Assembly (NCBI RefSeq): GCF_014191255.1
Contig: NZ_JACHWH010000003.1
Span: 894,451 to 958,450, forward strand
Reading direction: 5' to 3'
DNA: 64,000 nt
Source: Amycolatopsis bartoniae
GTDB lineage: Bacteria > Actinomycetota > Actinomycetes > Mycobacteriales > Pseudonocardiaceae
The translations under genes were made by a program, and so were the position numbers. Every line of letters begins with the position of its first letter. The stretch's first letter is position 1. The notes under the pieces were generated by a model, which worked only from the letters and a program-made list of their open reading frames with translations, was not told the origin of the DNA and made no database searches. Below are positions 23,760-31,685 of the stretch, piece by piece.

Positions 23760-24422
23760 TTGAGTCCGCCCGGACGTCCGCTGCGCGCGGACGCGAAACG
23801 CAACCGTGAGCACCTCGTCGCCGTCGCGCGGGAAGCGTTCGCCACCGCCGACACGGCCGTGCCGCTCGAAAGCATCGCCCGGGAAGCCGGGGTCGGGATC
23901 GGCACGCTGTACCGCCATTTCCCGACCCGGGACGCGCTCTTCGAGGCCGTCTACGCCGCCGAACTGGACGACCTCACCACCAGCGCGCCCGCGCTGCTCG
24001 GCGAACTGCCGCCCGACGCGGCACTCCGCGCCTGGCTGGGCCGCTACGCGCAGTTCGTCGCGATGAAGCGCGGAATGGTCGACGCGCTGCGCACCGGGCT
24101 GGCGGCGGGGCGGCTCACGCCGCCGGCCCGCGAGCGGGTCACCGCCGCGGTCGCGACCTTCCTCGAAGCCGGTGCGCGCGCGGGATCGCTGCGCGGCGAC
24201 GTCGAACCCGGGGACGTCACCGCGATGCTCCTCGGGGTGCTGCTGACGACAGCCCCCGACAGCACCTCGGAACAGACCGCCCGGCTGCTCGATCTGGTCA
24301 TGGACGCGTTGCGCCCTGGGCAGGATCCAGCCTCGACGGACAGCGGAAGGTGCACCGGCGGGCAATCTGCCGTATCCGAAATCACAGAGACCGAACCACC
24401 CCCGGGGTCCCGTACGTCATAG
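23760..24422 (+). CDS. TetR family transcriptional regulator
   Basis: The 220-residue product begins SPPGRPLRADAKRNREHL, with HTH VAREAFATADTAVPLESIAREAGVGIGTLYRHFPTRDALFEAVY. The start appears to be TTG 23760, preceded by GGAGG (23745-23749) at about 10 bases; no ATG or GTG fits. Sequence and C-terminal domain are close to the TetR at 14853, suggesting paralogues. It diverges from the aldo/keto reductase and is followed closely by a secreted protease gene that may be read through. Confidence 0.85.
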   Translation: MSPPGRPLRADAKRNREHLVAVAREAFATADTAVPLESIAREAGVGIGTLYRHFPTRDALFEAVYAAELDDLTTSAPALLGELPPDAALRAWLGRYAQFVAMKRGMVDALRTGLAAGRLTPPARERVTAAVATFLEAGARAGSLRGDVEPGDVTAMLLGVLLTTAPDSTSEQTARLLDLVMDALRPGQDPASTDSGRCTGGQSAVSEITETEPPPGSRTS

Positions 24423-24427
24423 CAGGG

Positions 24428-25294
24428 GTGAGAACCAGTTCGAGGGGGCGGAGGTTCGCCTGGCACTGCGCACTGGCCCTCGCCGTGGTGGCGGGGGCCG
24501 GTGGGGCGTACACCTACGCGGTGCCGCGTCAGGCGGGCACCGCGAGCGAGCAGGCCGTGTCGCGGCCCGCGGCCACCGGCGCGAGGGCCGACGTGCCGGC
24601 GGGCGAGAGCACCACCGCCGCCCCGAAACCCGCGGTGATCCTGCCGTTCAACGCGAAGCTCAGCTCGAAGGACATCCCGACCGAGGACGGCGGGGTGCGC
24701 GGCGGCGGCTGCAGCGGCTCGCTGATCGACCCGAGCTGGGTGATCACCGCCGGGCACTGCTTCCACGACTTGGCGGGCAACCGCGTGGGCGGGCAGCCGC
24801 CATACCACATGAGCGTCACGGTCGGGAAGAACAAGGACAGCGACACCGGCGGGCAGACCGCGCAGGTGGTGACCGTGCGCCAGTCCCCGGTGAACGACCT
24901 CGCGGTGGTGAAGCTCAGCACGCCGATCACCGGCATCACCCCGTTGTCGCTGGACGGGAAGCCCAAGGTGGGGCAGGAACTCGCGTTCGCGGGCTGGGGC
25001 TCGCTCTCGCCGACGGTCGTCACGCAGTCGGACCACCTCAAGCGCGGCAACTTCCGCGTCACGAAGATCAACGCGTACACCCTCGAAGCGCAGCCGGTCG
25101 TGCCGAGGACCGTCGAGAACAGTCCCTGCAAGGACGACTCCGGTTCGCCGTTCTACGTCTCCGGCGACAACGTGCACGGGCAGCTCGTGGCGATCGAGAA
25201 CTACGGGCCGGACTGCCCGCAGCCGGGGACGGAGGTCCTGGCCCGCGTGGACGTCGTGCTCGACTGGATCGCCGAGCAGATCGGGCACCGGTAG
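24428..25294 (+). CDS. Secreted trypsin-like serine protease (S1 family)
   Basis: The 288-residue protein has an N-terminal hydrophobic signal (HCALALAVVAGAGGAYTYA) and a short pro-region, then a chymotrypsin fold: CSGSLIDPSWVITAGHCF (catalytic His), SPVNDLAVVKLS (catalytic Asp) and CKDDSGSPFYV (catalytic Ser). The usual GDSGGP is DDSGSP, so the first Gly of the oxyanion motif is Asp, a form seen in some actinobacterial S1 proteins. GTG 24428 begins 5 bases after the TetR stop. It is exported; activity and substrate are open. Confidence 0.85.
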   Translation: MRTSSRGRRFAWHCALALAVVAGAGGAYTYAVPRQAGTASEQAVSRPAATGARADVPAGESTTAAPKPAVILPFNAKLSSKDIPTEDGGVRGGGCSGSLIDPSWVITAGHCFHDLAGNRVGGQPPYHMSVTVGKNKDSDTGGQTAQVVTVRQSPVNDLAVVKLSTPITGITPLSLDGKPKVGQELAFAGWGSLSPTVVTQSDHLKRGNFRVTKINAYTLEAQPVVPRTVENSPCKDDSGSPFYVSGDNVHGQLVAIENYGPDCPQPGTEVLARVDVVLDWIAEQIGHR

Positions 25295-25300
25295 CGCGGA

Positions 25301-25537
25301 TCAGCGCACCGAGTCGCCGTCGGGAAGCGGCTTCGCCGTCGTCCGCAGGTCCCGCGCCCGTTCCCGGGCGGCGCGGGCGGCGTCGCAGGCCCGCCGGGCT
25401 TCCTCGTGCAGACGGACGCTGACGTCCCGCACCGCCTTCGCCGCGTCGCACGTGACCACCGCCAGTGCGACCGGGTCGCCACCACGGCGGTGGGACGTCC
25501 GGTCGCCGGCCGATTCGCTCCGCTCCCACCGGACCAT
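25301..25537 (-). CDS. Small basic, helical hypothetical protein (78 aa)
   Basis: The product is VRWERSESAGDRTSHR followed by a long predicted helix rich in Ala, Arg and Glu (VRLHEEARRACDAARAARERARDL), a possible coiled coil. A GAAGAGGG site precedes ATG 25537. It converges on the protease gene (6-base gap) and diverges from the glycosyltransferase. I do not recognise it; codon use (strong GC third positions) supports that it is real. Confidence 0.5.
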   Translation of the reverse strand: MVRWERSESAGDRTSHRRGGDPVALAVVTCDAAKAVRDVSVRLHEEARRACDAARAARERARDLRTTAKPLPDGDSVR

Positions 25538-25622
25538 GGCCGCACCCTCTTCCGTGTTGCTTCCACGGTGCGGCGCCGGGGCTCGCGGCGCAAACCGGGG
25601 ATCGTTTGGCAGGCTGCTTCCC

Positions 25623-26762
25623 GTGATCGTCGTGCGCGTGGTGGCCGGGGTGGCGTTGCTGGTGTGGGCCGGGCTGGCCCTGTGCCACGGCGGGTTCTGG
25701 CGGACGGGGCAGCGGCTGCCGCCGCGCCGCACGCCGCCGGTGTGGCCCTCGGTGGCGGTCGTGGTGCCCGCGCGCGACGAGGCGGACGTGCTGCCGCTGA
25801 CCCTGCCCGGCCTGCTCTCGCAACGGTATCCGGGCCGGGCGCGGGTGGTCCTGGTCGACGACGGCAGCACCGACGGCACCGCCGCGGCGGCGGAAAGGCT
25901 TGCCCGCGAGGGCGGTCTGCCGCTGACGGTGACGTCGCCGGGGCCGGTGCCGCCGGGCTGGACGGGCAAGCTGTGGGCGGTCGCGCACGGCGTGGCGACC
26001 GCGGGCGAGGTGGACTTCCTGCTGCTCACCGACGCCGACATCGCGCACGACCCGGAGTCGCTGACGGCGCTCGTCGAAGCCGCGGGCGAACGGGACCTCG
26101 TGTCGCAGATGGCGGTGCTGCGCACGGAAACCGCGTGGGAGCGGCTGGTCGTCCCGGCCTTCGTGTACTTCTTCGCGATGCTCTATCCGTTTCGCCGGGT
26201 GAACCGCCCGGGCACGCGGACCGCCGCCGCCGCGGGCGGCTGCTGCCTGGTGCGCCGCACGGCACTGGAGCGCGCCGGGGGAGTGGCGGCGATCCGGGGC
26301 GCGGTGATCGACGATGTGGCGCTCGGTACCGCGATCAAGCGCACTGGCGGGCGGATCTGGCTGGGGCTCGCGGACCACGTCCGGAGCGTGCGCCCCTATC
26401 CGACGCTGGGTTCCTTGTGGCGCATGATCTCCCGCAGCGCGTACACGCAGCTGCGGCACTCGCCGCTGCTGCTCGCGGGAACCGTCGTCGGGCTCGCGCT
26501 GGTGTTCCTCGTCCCGCCCGTCCTGACGGTCGCCGGCGCGCTCCTGCCGGACACGCCGACGTGCGCGTTCTCGGCCGCGGCCTGGCTGGTCATGACGCTG
26601 ACGTTCGTGCCGATGCTGCGGTACTACCGGCTGAACCCGGCGGCCGCCCCGCTGCTGCCCGTCACCGCGACGCTGTACCTGCTGATGACGCTCGACTCCG
26701 CGGTGCGGCACTGGCGAGGGCGGGGCGCGGAGTGGAAGGGCCGCCACTACTCTCGCGGATGA
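25623..26762 (+). CDS. hpnB: Glycosyltransferase family 2, HpnB (hopene-associated) type
   Basis: The 379-residue membrane protein has an N-terminal helix (VVRVVAGVALLVWAGLAL), a GT2 domain with VVVPARDEADVLPL, LVDDGSTDGTA and LLLTDADIAHDPESL (DxD), and C-terminal membrane helices after residue 280. PPGWTGKLWAVAHGV, FFAMLYPFRRVN and AAAAGGCCLVRR are diagnostic of HpnB, named from hopanoid gene clusters. It probably transfers a sugar to a lipid acceptor at the membrane. No squalene-hopene cyclase or other hpn gene is near, so it is an orphan. GTG 25623 gives the normal N-terminus. Confidence 0.82.
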   Translation: MIVVRVVAGVALLVWAGLALCHGGFWRTGQRLPPRRTPPVWPSVAVVVPARDEADVLPLTLPGLLSQRYPGRARVVLVDDGSTDGTAAAAERLAREGGLPLTVTSPGPVPPGWTGKLWAVAHGVATAGEVDFLLLTDADIAHDPESLTALVEAAGERDLVSQMAVLRTETAWERLVVPAFVYFFAMLYPFRRVNRPGTRTAAAAGGCCLVRRTALERAGGVAAIRGAVIDDVALGTAIKRTGGRIWLGLADHVRSVRPYPTLGSLWRMISRSAYTQLRHSPLLLAGTVVGLALVFLVPPVLTVAGALLPDTPTCAFSAAAWLVMTLTFVPMLRYYRLNPAAAPLLPVTATLYLLMTLDSAVRHWRGRGAEWKGRHYSRG

Positions 26763-26859
26763 TCCTCCTCGCGGGCTCATCAAGGCCGCGATGGAGGTCC
26801 ACTCCGACGTCGCGCCGCTGGTCCGCCGCGTGCTCACCGGCAACGCGGCGCTCTGACGC

Positions 26860-28224
26860 TCACCCCGCCTGCTTCTCGAACACGCTCTGGTGCGCGCGGA
26901 TCAGGTCCGCGTAGTCGTGGCCGCTGCTCTTGATCGTCCGCCGCTGGGTCCGGTAGTCGACGTGCACCAGGCCGAACCGCTTGTCGTAGCCGTAGGCCCA
27001 CTCCAGGTTGTCCAGCAGCGACCAGACGTAGTACCCGGTCAGCGGCGCGCCCGCGGCCTTGGCGCGGGCACACGCGGCGATGTGCTCGGTCAGGTAGGCC
27101 GAGCGCTCGGGGTCGTGCACCGAGCCGTCGGGAGCGACCACGTCGTCGTACGCCGCGCCGCTCTCGGTGACCACCAGCTCCCGCGCGCCGTAGTCCCGGC
27201 TCACGCGCAGCAGCAGCTCTTCCAGCCCCGCCGCGTGGACCTCCCAGTCCATCGCCGTGCGGGGACCGGGGCCGGGCAGCTGCCGGGTGAACGGGGCGAC
27301 CGCGCCGGGGTCGTCGGCGATGATCTGGCGGAAGTAGTAGTTGACGCCGAGCCAGTCGAGCGGCTGCGCGATCGTCGCGAGGTCGCCCGGCCGCTCGGGC
27401 AGATCCACCTGGTAGACCTCCAGCATGTCGGCCGGGTAGCCGCGGCCGAAGACCGGGTCGAGCCACCAGCGGTTGATGTGCCCGTCGGCTCGCCGGGCCG
27501 CGGCGATGTCCGCGTCGGCCGGAGTCGCGGGCTCGCACGTGCTCAGGTTGTTGGTGATGCCCAGCCGGACCTCGCCGGGCGACGCGGCGCGGACCGCCTG
27601 CGCGGCCAGGCCGTGCCCGAGGTGCAGGTGGAACCCGGCGTGCACGGCGGCGGTCAGATCGGTAAGCCCGGGGGCCATGCGCCCTTCGAGGTGCCCGATC
27701 CACGCGCTGCACAACGGTTCGTTGAGCGTGGCCCACTCCGTGACGCGGTCGCCGAGGCGCGCCGCGACCACGGCGGCGTACTCGGCGAAGGCGTAGGCCG
27801 TCTCGCGCGCGGGCCAGCCGCCGCGGTCCTGCAGCACCTGCGGCAGGTCCCAGTGGTAGAGCGTCGCGTTCGGACGGATCCCGGCGTCCAGCAGGGCGTC
27901 GACGAGCCGGTCGTAGAAGTCCAGGCCCGCCTGGTTCACCGCACCGGTGCCGCCGGGGACGATCCGCGGCCACGCGATCGAAAACCGGTACGACGTCAGG
28001 CCGAGTTTCCGCATCAGCGCGACGTCCTCGGGCCAGCGGTGGTAGTGGTCGCACGCCACGTCCCCGGTGTCGCCGTTGTCGATCGCCCCCGGAACGCGGC
28101 AGAACGTGTCCCAGATGGACGGACACCGGCCGTCCTCGGCGACCCCGCCCTCGACCTGGTACGCGGCGGTGGCCGCGCCCCAGGTGAAGCCGGGGCCGAA
28201 CACGGAGAGGTCGGGAAAAGGCAT
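26860..28224 (-). CDS. Family 1 glycoside hydrolase (beta-glucosidase)
   Basis: The 454-residue GH1 enzyme has [15 protein letters not shown] at the N-terminus, the acid/base Glu169 in TLNEP and the nucleophile Glu354 in VVTESGAAY (the usual TENG is TESG). Length is normal for bacterial BglB-type enzymes and there is no signal peptide, so it acts in the cytoplasm on imported oligosaccharides. It is the last gene of a minus-strand operon after the binding protein and two permeases of an ABC sugar importer; together with the secreted GH16 glucanase at 33971 this indicates use of beta-glucan oligosaccharides. Confidence 0.92.
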   Translation of the reverse strand: MPFPDLSVFGPGFTWGAATAAYQVEGGVAEDGRCPSIWDTFCRVPGAIDNGDTGDVACDHYHRWPEDVALMRKLGLTSYRFSIAWPRIVPGGTGAVNQAGLDFYDRLVDALLDAGIRPNATLYHWDLPQVLQDRGGWPARETAYAFAEYAAVVAARLGDRVTEWATLNEPLCSAWIGHLEGRMAPGLTDLTAAVHAGFHLHLGHGLAAQAVRAASPGEVRLGITNNLSTCEPATPADADIAAARRADGHINRWWLDPVFGRGYPADMLEVYQVDLPERPGDLATIAQPLDWLGVNYYFRQIIADDPGAVAPFTRQLPGPGPRTAMDWEVHAAGLEELLLRVSRDYGARELVVTESGAAYDDVVAPDGSVHDPERSAYLTEHIAACARAKAAGAPLTGYYVWSLLDNLEWAYGYDKRFGLVHVDYRTQRRTIKSSGHDYADLIRAHQSVFEKQAG

Positions 28225-28257
28225 GGGACTCCTCGGATCGCGGTGCGGAGGGGAGGG

Positions 28258-29118
28258 TTACTTGACCGAGCCTGCGGTCAGGCCGGCGACGAGGTACCGC
28301 TGCAGCAGCAGGAAAGCCGCGACCACGGGCACGCTGATCACCAGTGACGCGGCCATGATCTGGTTCCAGTACACGTCGTTCTGCGAGGCGTAGTTGCGCA
28401 GCCCGACGGCGAGCGTGCGGGTGGCGTCGCCGGTCATCACCGACGCGAAGAGCACCTCGCCCCACGCGGTCATGAACGAGTACACCGCGACGGTGACGAT
28501 GCCGGGCACGGCGGCCGGGAGGATGATCCGCACCAGCGAACCGAGCTCGCCGTTCCCGTCGACCTTCGCGGCTTCGTCGAGCTCGCGCGGGATCGAGTCG
28601 AAGTAGCCGACGAGCATCCAGATCGAGAACGGCAGGGTGAAGGTGAGGTAGGTGATCACCAGGCCCAGCAGGGAACCCGACAGCTTCACGCCGGTGGCCG
28701 CGCCGATGTTGACGTAGAGGAGGAACAGCGGCAGCAGGAACAGGATGCCGGGGAACATCTGCGTCGACAGCACGGTGACGCTGAAGACCCGCCGTCCCGG
28801 GAACCGGTGCCTGCTCACGGCGTACGCCGCCAGGATCGCGACCACCACGGACACCACGGTGGAGCACGTGCAGACGATGAGGCTGTTGAGGAAGTAGTGC
28901 GCCAGTGGCACGGTGCTCCACATGTCCACGTACGGCCGCAGCGTCAGGTGCGCGGGAAACCACTCGAACGCGGACTGCACGTCCCGCAACGGTTTCAGCG
29001 AGCTGCTCACCATGACGTACAACGGCACGAACGTGAACAGGCCCAGCAGGGTCAGCCCGATCCGGCGGGTCCAGACGAACGAGGCCGCCGGGGCGAGCGG
29101 GGAACGGCGGTCAGGCAT
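28258..29118 (-). CDS. Carbohydrate ABC transporter permease (MalG/CUT1 type)
   Basis: The 286-residue protein has six predicted membrane helices and the EAA loop (PRELDEAAKVDGNGELGSLVRIILPAAVPGIVTVAVYSF) of CUT1 MalG-like permeases. Its start overlaps the end of the partner permease by 8 bases. It forms half of the membrane channel for the sugar carried by the binding protein at 30138. No ATPase is in this operon; as in many actinomycetes a shared MsiK-type ATPase elsewhere is expected. Confidence 0.9.
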   Translation of the reverse strand: MPDRRSPLAPAASFVWTRRIGLTLLGLFTFVPLYVMVSSSLKPLRDVQSAFEWFPAHLTLRPYVDMWSTVPLAHYFLNSLIVCTCSTVVSVVVAILAAYAVSRHRFPGRRVFSVTVLSTQMFPGILFLLPLFLLYVNIGAATGVKLSGSLLGLVITYLTFTLPFSIWMLVGYFDSIPRELDEAAKVDGNGELGSLVRIILPAAVPGIVTVAVYSFMTAWGEVLFASVMTGDATRTLAVGLRNYASQNDVYWNQIMAASLVISVPVVAAFLLLQRYLVAGLTAGSVK

Positions 29119-30094
29119 CGGCCTTCCTCCGGTTGGTGACGAACAGGTAGGCCGCCGTGACCACCAGCAGGAAGAGCAACAGCAGCACCGACATCGCGGA
29201 GCCCGAGCCGAAGTTCCAGCTGTGGAACGAGGTGTCGTAGATCTGCAGCGACACCAGGTTCGCCTCCGGCGGGGCGACGTTGCCGAACAGCACGTACGGG
29301 GTGTTGAAGTCGTTGAAGTTCCACAGGAACAGCACCAGGACGAGCACCTGGTTGACCGGGCGCAGCTGCGGCAGCGTCACCGACCGGATGCGCCGCCACA
29401 CCCCGGCGCCGTCGAGCGCGGCGGCCTCGTAGAGGTCCTGCGGGATGTTCTGCAGCCCGGCGGTCACGACGAGGAACGCGAACGGCCACATCCGCCACAC
29501 CGCCGTGATCACCAGCGCGAAGAAGCTGTTGCCGCCCAGCAGCCAGAACGGCGGCTCGCGGAACAGGTGCAGGTCGTCCACGAGCAGCCGGTTCACCAGT
29601 CCGTTGTCGCGCTGGAACAGGAACTCCCACGTGATCGCGGCGGTGTAGGCGGGCAGCGCGTACGGCACGAGGAAGTACGTCCGCAGCAGCCCGCGGCCGC
29701 GGAACGGGTCCTGCATCAGCAGGGCCGCGCCGGTGCCCAGCAGCCACGAGAACGCGACCGCGAGCACCGTGAACGCGCACGTGACGCCGAAGGAGTGCAG
29801 CAGCCGCTGGCCGATCGCGCCGTCGAAGTCGAGCGCGAAGCGGTAGTTCGCCAGCCCGGTGAACGGGGCCGCGCTCCAGTGCCGGATGAAGAACTGGGTC
29901 AGCTGCCGGAAGCTCATGAAGACGCCGACCACCATCGGCACCACGTGCACGAGCAGCTCGAACACCACGGCGGGCAGCAGGAACAGGTACGGCAGGCCGG
30001 CCCGCCGCACCCGCACCCACGAGCGGCGGGGCGCGCGCGGGGCGGGTGGCGGCCGCCGCGTCGTGGGCTGCGCGGCTTCGGCGGCGAGGGTCAT
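29111..30094 (-). CDS. Carbohydrate ABC transporter permease (MalF/CUT1 type)
   Basis: The 327-residue protein has six predicted membrane helices after a Pro/Arg-rich cytoplasmic N-terminus. The EAA loop reads YEAAALDGAGVWRRIRSVTLPQLRPV. The region RTYFLVPYALPAYTAAITWEFLF is typical of MalF-like CUT1 permeases. It lies 43 bases downstream of the binding-protein gene and overlaps the MalG-like gene. Confidence 0.9.
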   Translation of the reverse strand: MTLAAEAAQPTTRRPPPAPRAPRRSWVRVRRAGLPYLFLLPAVVFELLVHVVPMVVGVFMSFRQLTQFFIRHWSAAPFTGLANYRFALDFDGAIGQRLLHSFGVTCAFTVLAVAFSWLLGTGAALLMQDPFRGRGLLRTYFLVPYALPAYTAAITWEFLFQRDNGLVNRLLVDDLHLFREPPFWLLGGNSFFALVITAVWRMWPFAFLVVTAGLQNIPQDLYEAAALDGAGVWRRIRSVTLPQLRPVNQVLVLVLFLWNFNDFNTPYVLFGNVAPPEANLVSLQIYDTSFHSWNFGSGSAMSVLLLLFLLVVTAAYLFVTNRRKADA

Positions 30095-30137
30095 GCGAAG
30101 TCCTTCCGGGCGCGGGGCGGTCGGGTGAGCGGGGTGC

Positions 30138-31478
30138 TCAGCCGCCCGCGTTGAGCTGCTGCTGCGCCTGGTCGAGTTCGTTCGCCACGGTCTGCTCGGT
30201 GACCGGCTTGCCGCTCGCCGCCGCGGCGAACAGGTTCTTCAGCACGGTGCCCATCGCCGTCTCGAACTGGCTTTCCTGTGCCACGGCGGGCATCGGGGCC
30301 GCGGAGTCGGTGAGGATCCTGCGGTAGACCTGCGCGGCCGTGGTCTGGAACGCCGGGTCGTTGTAGGCGTCGGTGACCGACGGCAGGGAGCTGTAGGCCT
30401 TGTTGAGGTCGATCTGGGTCTGCCTGCTGGTCAGGAACTTCACGAACTGCAGCGCCGCGTCCTTGTGCTGGGTACCGGCGAAGACGGACACGTTGATGCC
30501 GGCCACGATGGAGTCGACGTGCTTGGCGCCCGCGGGCGGGGACGCGGGGAACGGGATCGGCACCACGCCGTACTGGTCGGTCTTCATGCCGTAGTTGGCC
30601 AGCTGCGCGTCCGCGGTCTGCCACAGCAGCATCGCGGCCTTGCCGGTGGCGAAGTCCTGCACGGCCTCGGTGCCGTTGGAGTACTCGGCGACGCTCGGGC
30701 TCGCGATCTTGTCGGTCGCCACGAAGTCGACGTACTGCTTGATCGCGGCCACGTTCTGGGGCGTGTTGAAGGTGGGTTTGCCCGCGGCGTCGAAGAAGCT
30801 GCCGCCGTGCTGCTGGCTGAACGTGAAGGCGTGGTGGGCGTTCTCGGACGTGCTGGCGCCCTCCAGGCTCACGCCCCACTGGTCGCCGTGGGTGAGCTTC
30901 TTGCCGTCCTCGACGAACTCCTCCCAGGTGGTGGGCGGGTTCGTGATCCCGGCGGCGGCGAACATCGCCTTGTTGTAGTAGAGCGCGTAGGCCATCGAGT
31001 AGAGCGGGACGCCGACCGGGTCCTGCCCGGGCGCGCCGGTGGCCGCGAGCGCGTTGGGCAGGAACCGGCCGGTGTCGCCGAGCTGGTTGAGCACGTCTGC
31101 GGAGACCGGCAGGAACGCGCCGGTGGCCTGCAGCGATGTGGACCAGGTGTTGCCGATGTTGACGACGTCCGGGCCCTCGCCGGAGGTGGCCGCGGCGAGG
31201 ATGCGGTTGAGCAGGTCGTTCCAGCCGATCACCTCCAGGTTCACCTTGATCCCGGTCTGGCGGGTGAACTCCGCCAGCTCGGGGGTGAGCACCCGGGTGT
31301 CCTCGGAGATCGAGCTGCCCTGGTCGCTGGCCCAGTAGGTGATGGTCTGCGGGCCGCCTCCGCCGCCATCGCTGCCGCCGGAGCTGCACGCGGAGGCCAC
31401 CAGCGCGGCCGAGACGGCGGTGGTGAGCAGGACTGAGCGAAGGCGCGGGGCGGAGCGAAGGCGCGAGGACGGGCGCAT
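30138..31478 (-). CDS. Carbohydrate ABC transporter substrate-binding lipoprotein
   Basis: The 446-residue protein has a signal peptide with lipobox (VSAALVASACSSG, Cys about residue 31) and a cluster-B fold: ITYWASDQGSS, GPDVVNIGNTWSTSLQ, AYALYYNKAMFAAAGITNPPTTWEEF. It captures an oligosaccharide outside the cell. ATG 31478 is taken as the start; the frame is open far upstream but only through GC-rich DNA and the repeat array. It is the first gene of the operon with the two permeases and GH1, divergent from the ROK regulator, which likely controls it. Confidence 0.9.
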   Translation of the reverse strand: MRPSSRLRSAPRLRSVLLTTAVSAALVASACSSGGSDGGGGGPQTITYWASDQGSSISEDTRVLTPELAEFTRQTGIKVNLEVIGWNDLLNRILAAATSGEGPDVVNIGNTWSTSLQATGAFLPVSADVLNQLGDTGRFLPNALAATGAPGQDPVGVPLYSMAYALYYNKAMFAAAGITNPPTTWEEFVEDGKKLTHGDQWGVSLEGASTSENAHHAFTFSQQHGGSFFDAAGKPTFNTPQNVAAIKQYVDFVATDKIASPSVAEYSNGTEAVQDFATGKAAMLLWQTADAQLANYGMKTDQYGVVPIPFPASPPAGAKHVDSIVAGINVSVFAGTQHKDAALQFVKFLTSRQTQIDLNKAYSSLPSVTDAYNDPAFQTTAAQVYRRILTDSAAPMPAVAQESQFETAMGTVLKNLFAAAASGKPVTEQTVANELDQAQQQLNAGG

Positions 31479-31589
31479 GCCGGACCTTTCGACGGTGAAA
31501 GCCTGGGCGGGGTCATCGGTGCGGGAGGCGGGGAGCGGCGCGGCGGAGGACGGGGGCCGCCGCACTGGGGGGAGACTTTGTTCGGTACT

Positions 31590-31635
31590 TAGTTCACGGT
31601 GTGATTTAACCTGTGAGGTAAGTCTCACGTCAACA
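31590..31635. promoter_or_regulatory. Dyads in the divergent sugar-operon/ROK control region
   Basis: The 207-base gap between the binding protein and the ROK gene holds an AT-richer patch with two dyads: TTCACGGTGTGA (TCAC-GGT-GTGA, about 31603-31614) and GTGAG-GTAAGT-CTCAC (31613-31628). They share a GTGA/TCAC half-site. This is the natural place for the operon promoter and the ROK operator. The GAAAGCGCTTTC boxes found on the other side of the ROK gene are absent here. Confidence 0.4.
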
Positions 31636-31685
31636 GTGGGGGCAGGATCGGCGGGAGGGACCGCCGGAGGTGGGAGGGTGGGCGC

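Noticed and set aside
26779..26856. Short frame after the glycosyltransferase reading IKAAMEVHSDVAPLVRRVL to a TGA
   Set aside because: It looks like the tail of a lost gene but has no start or ribosome-binding site, and I do not recognise it; too short to call.
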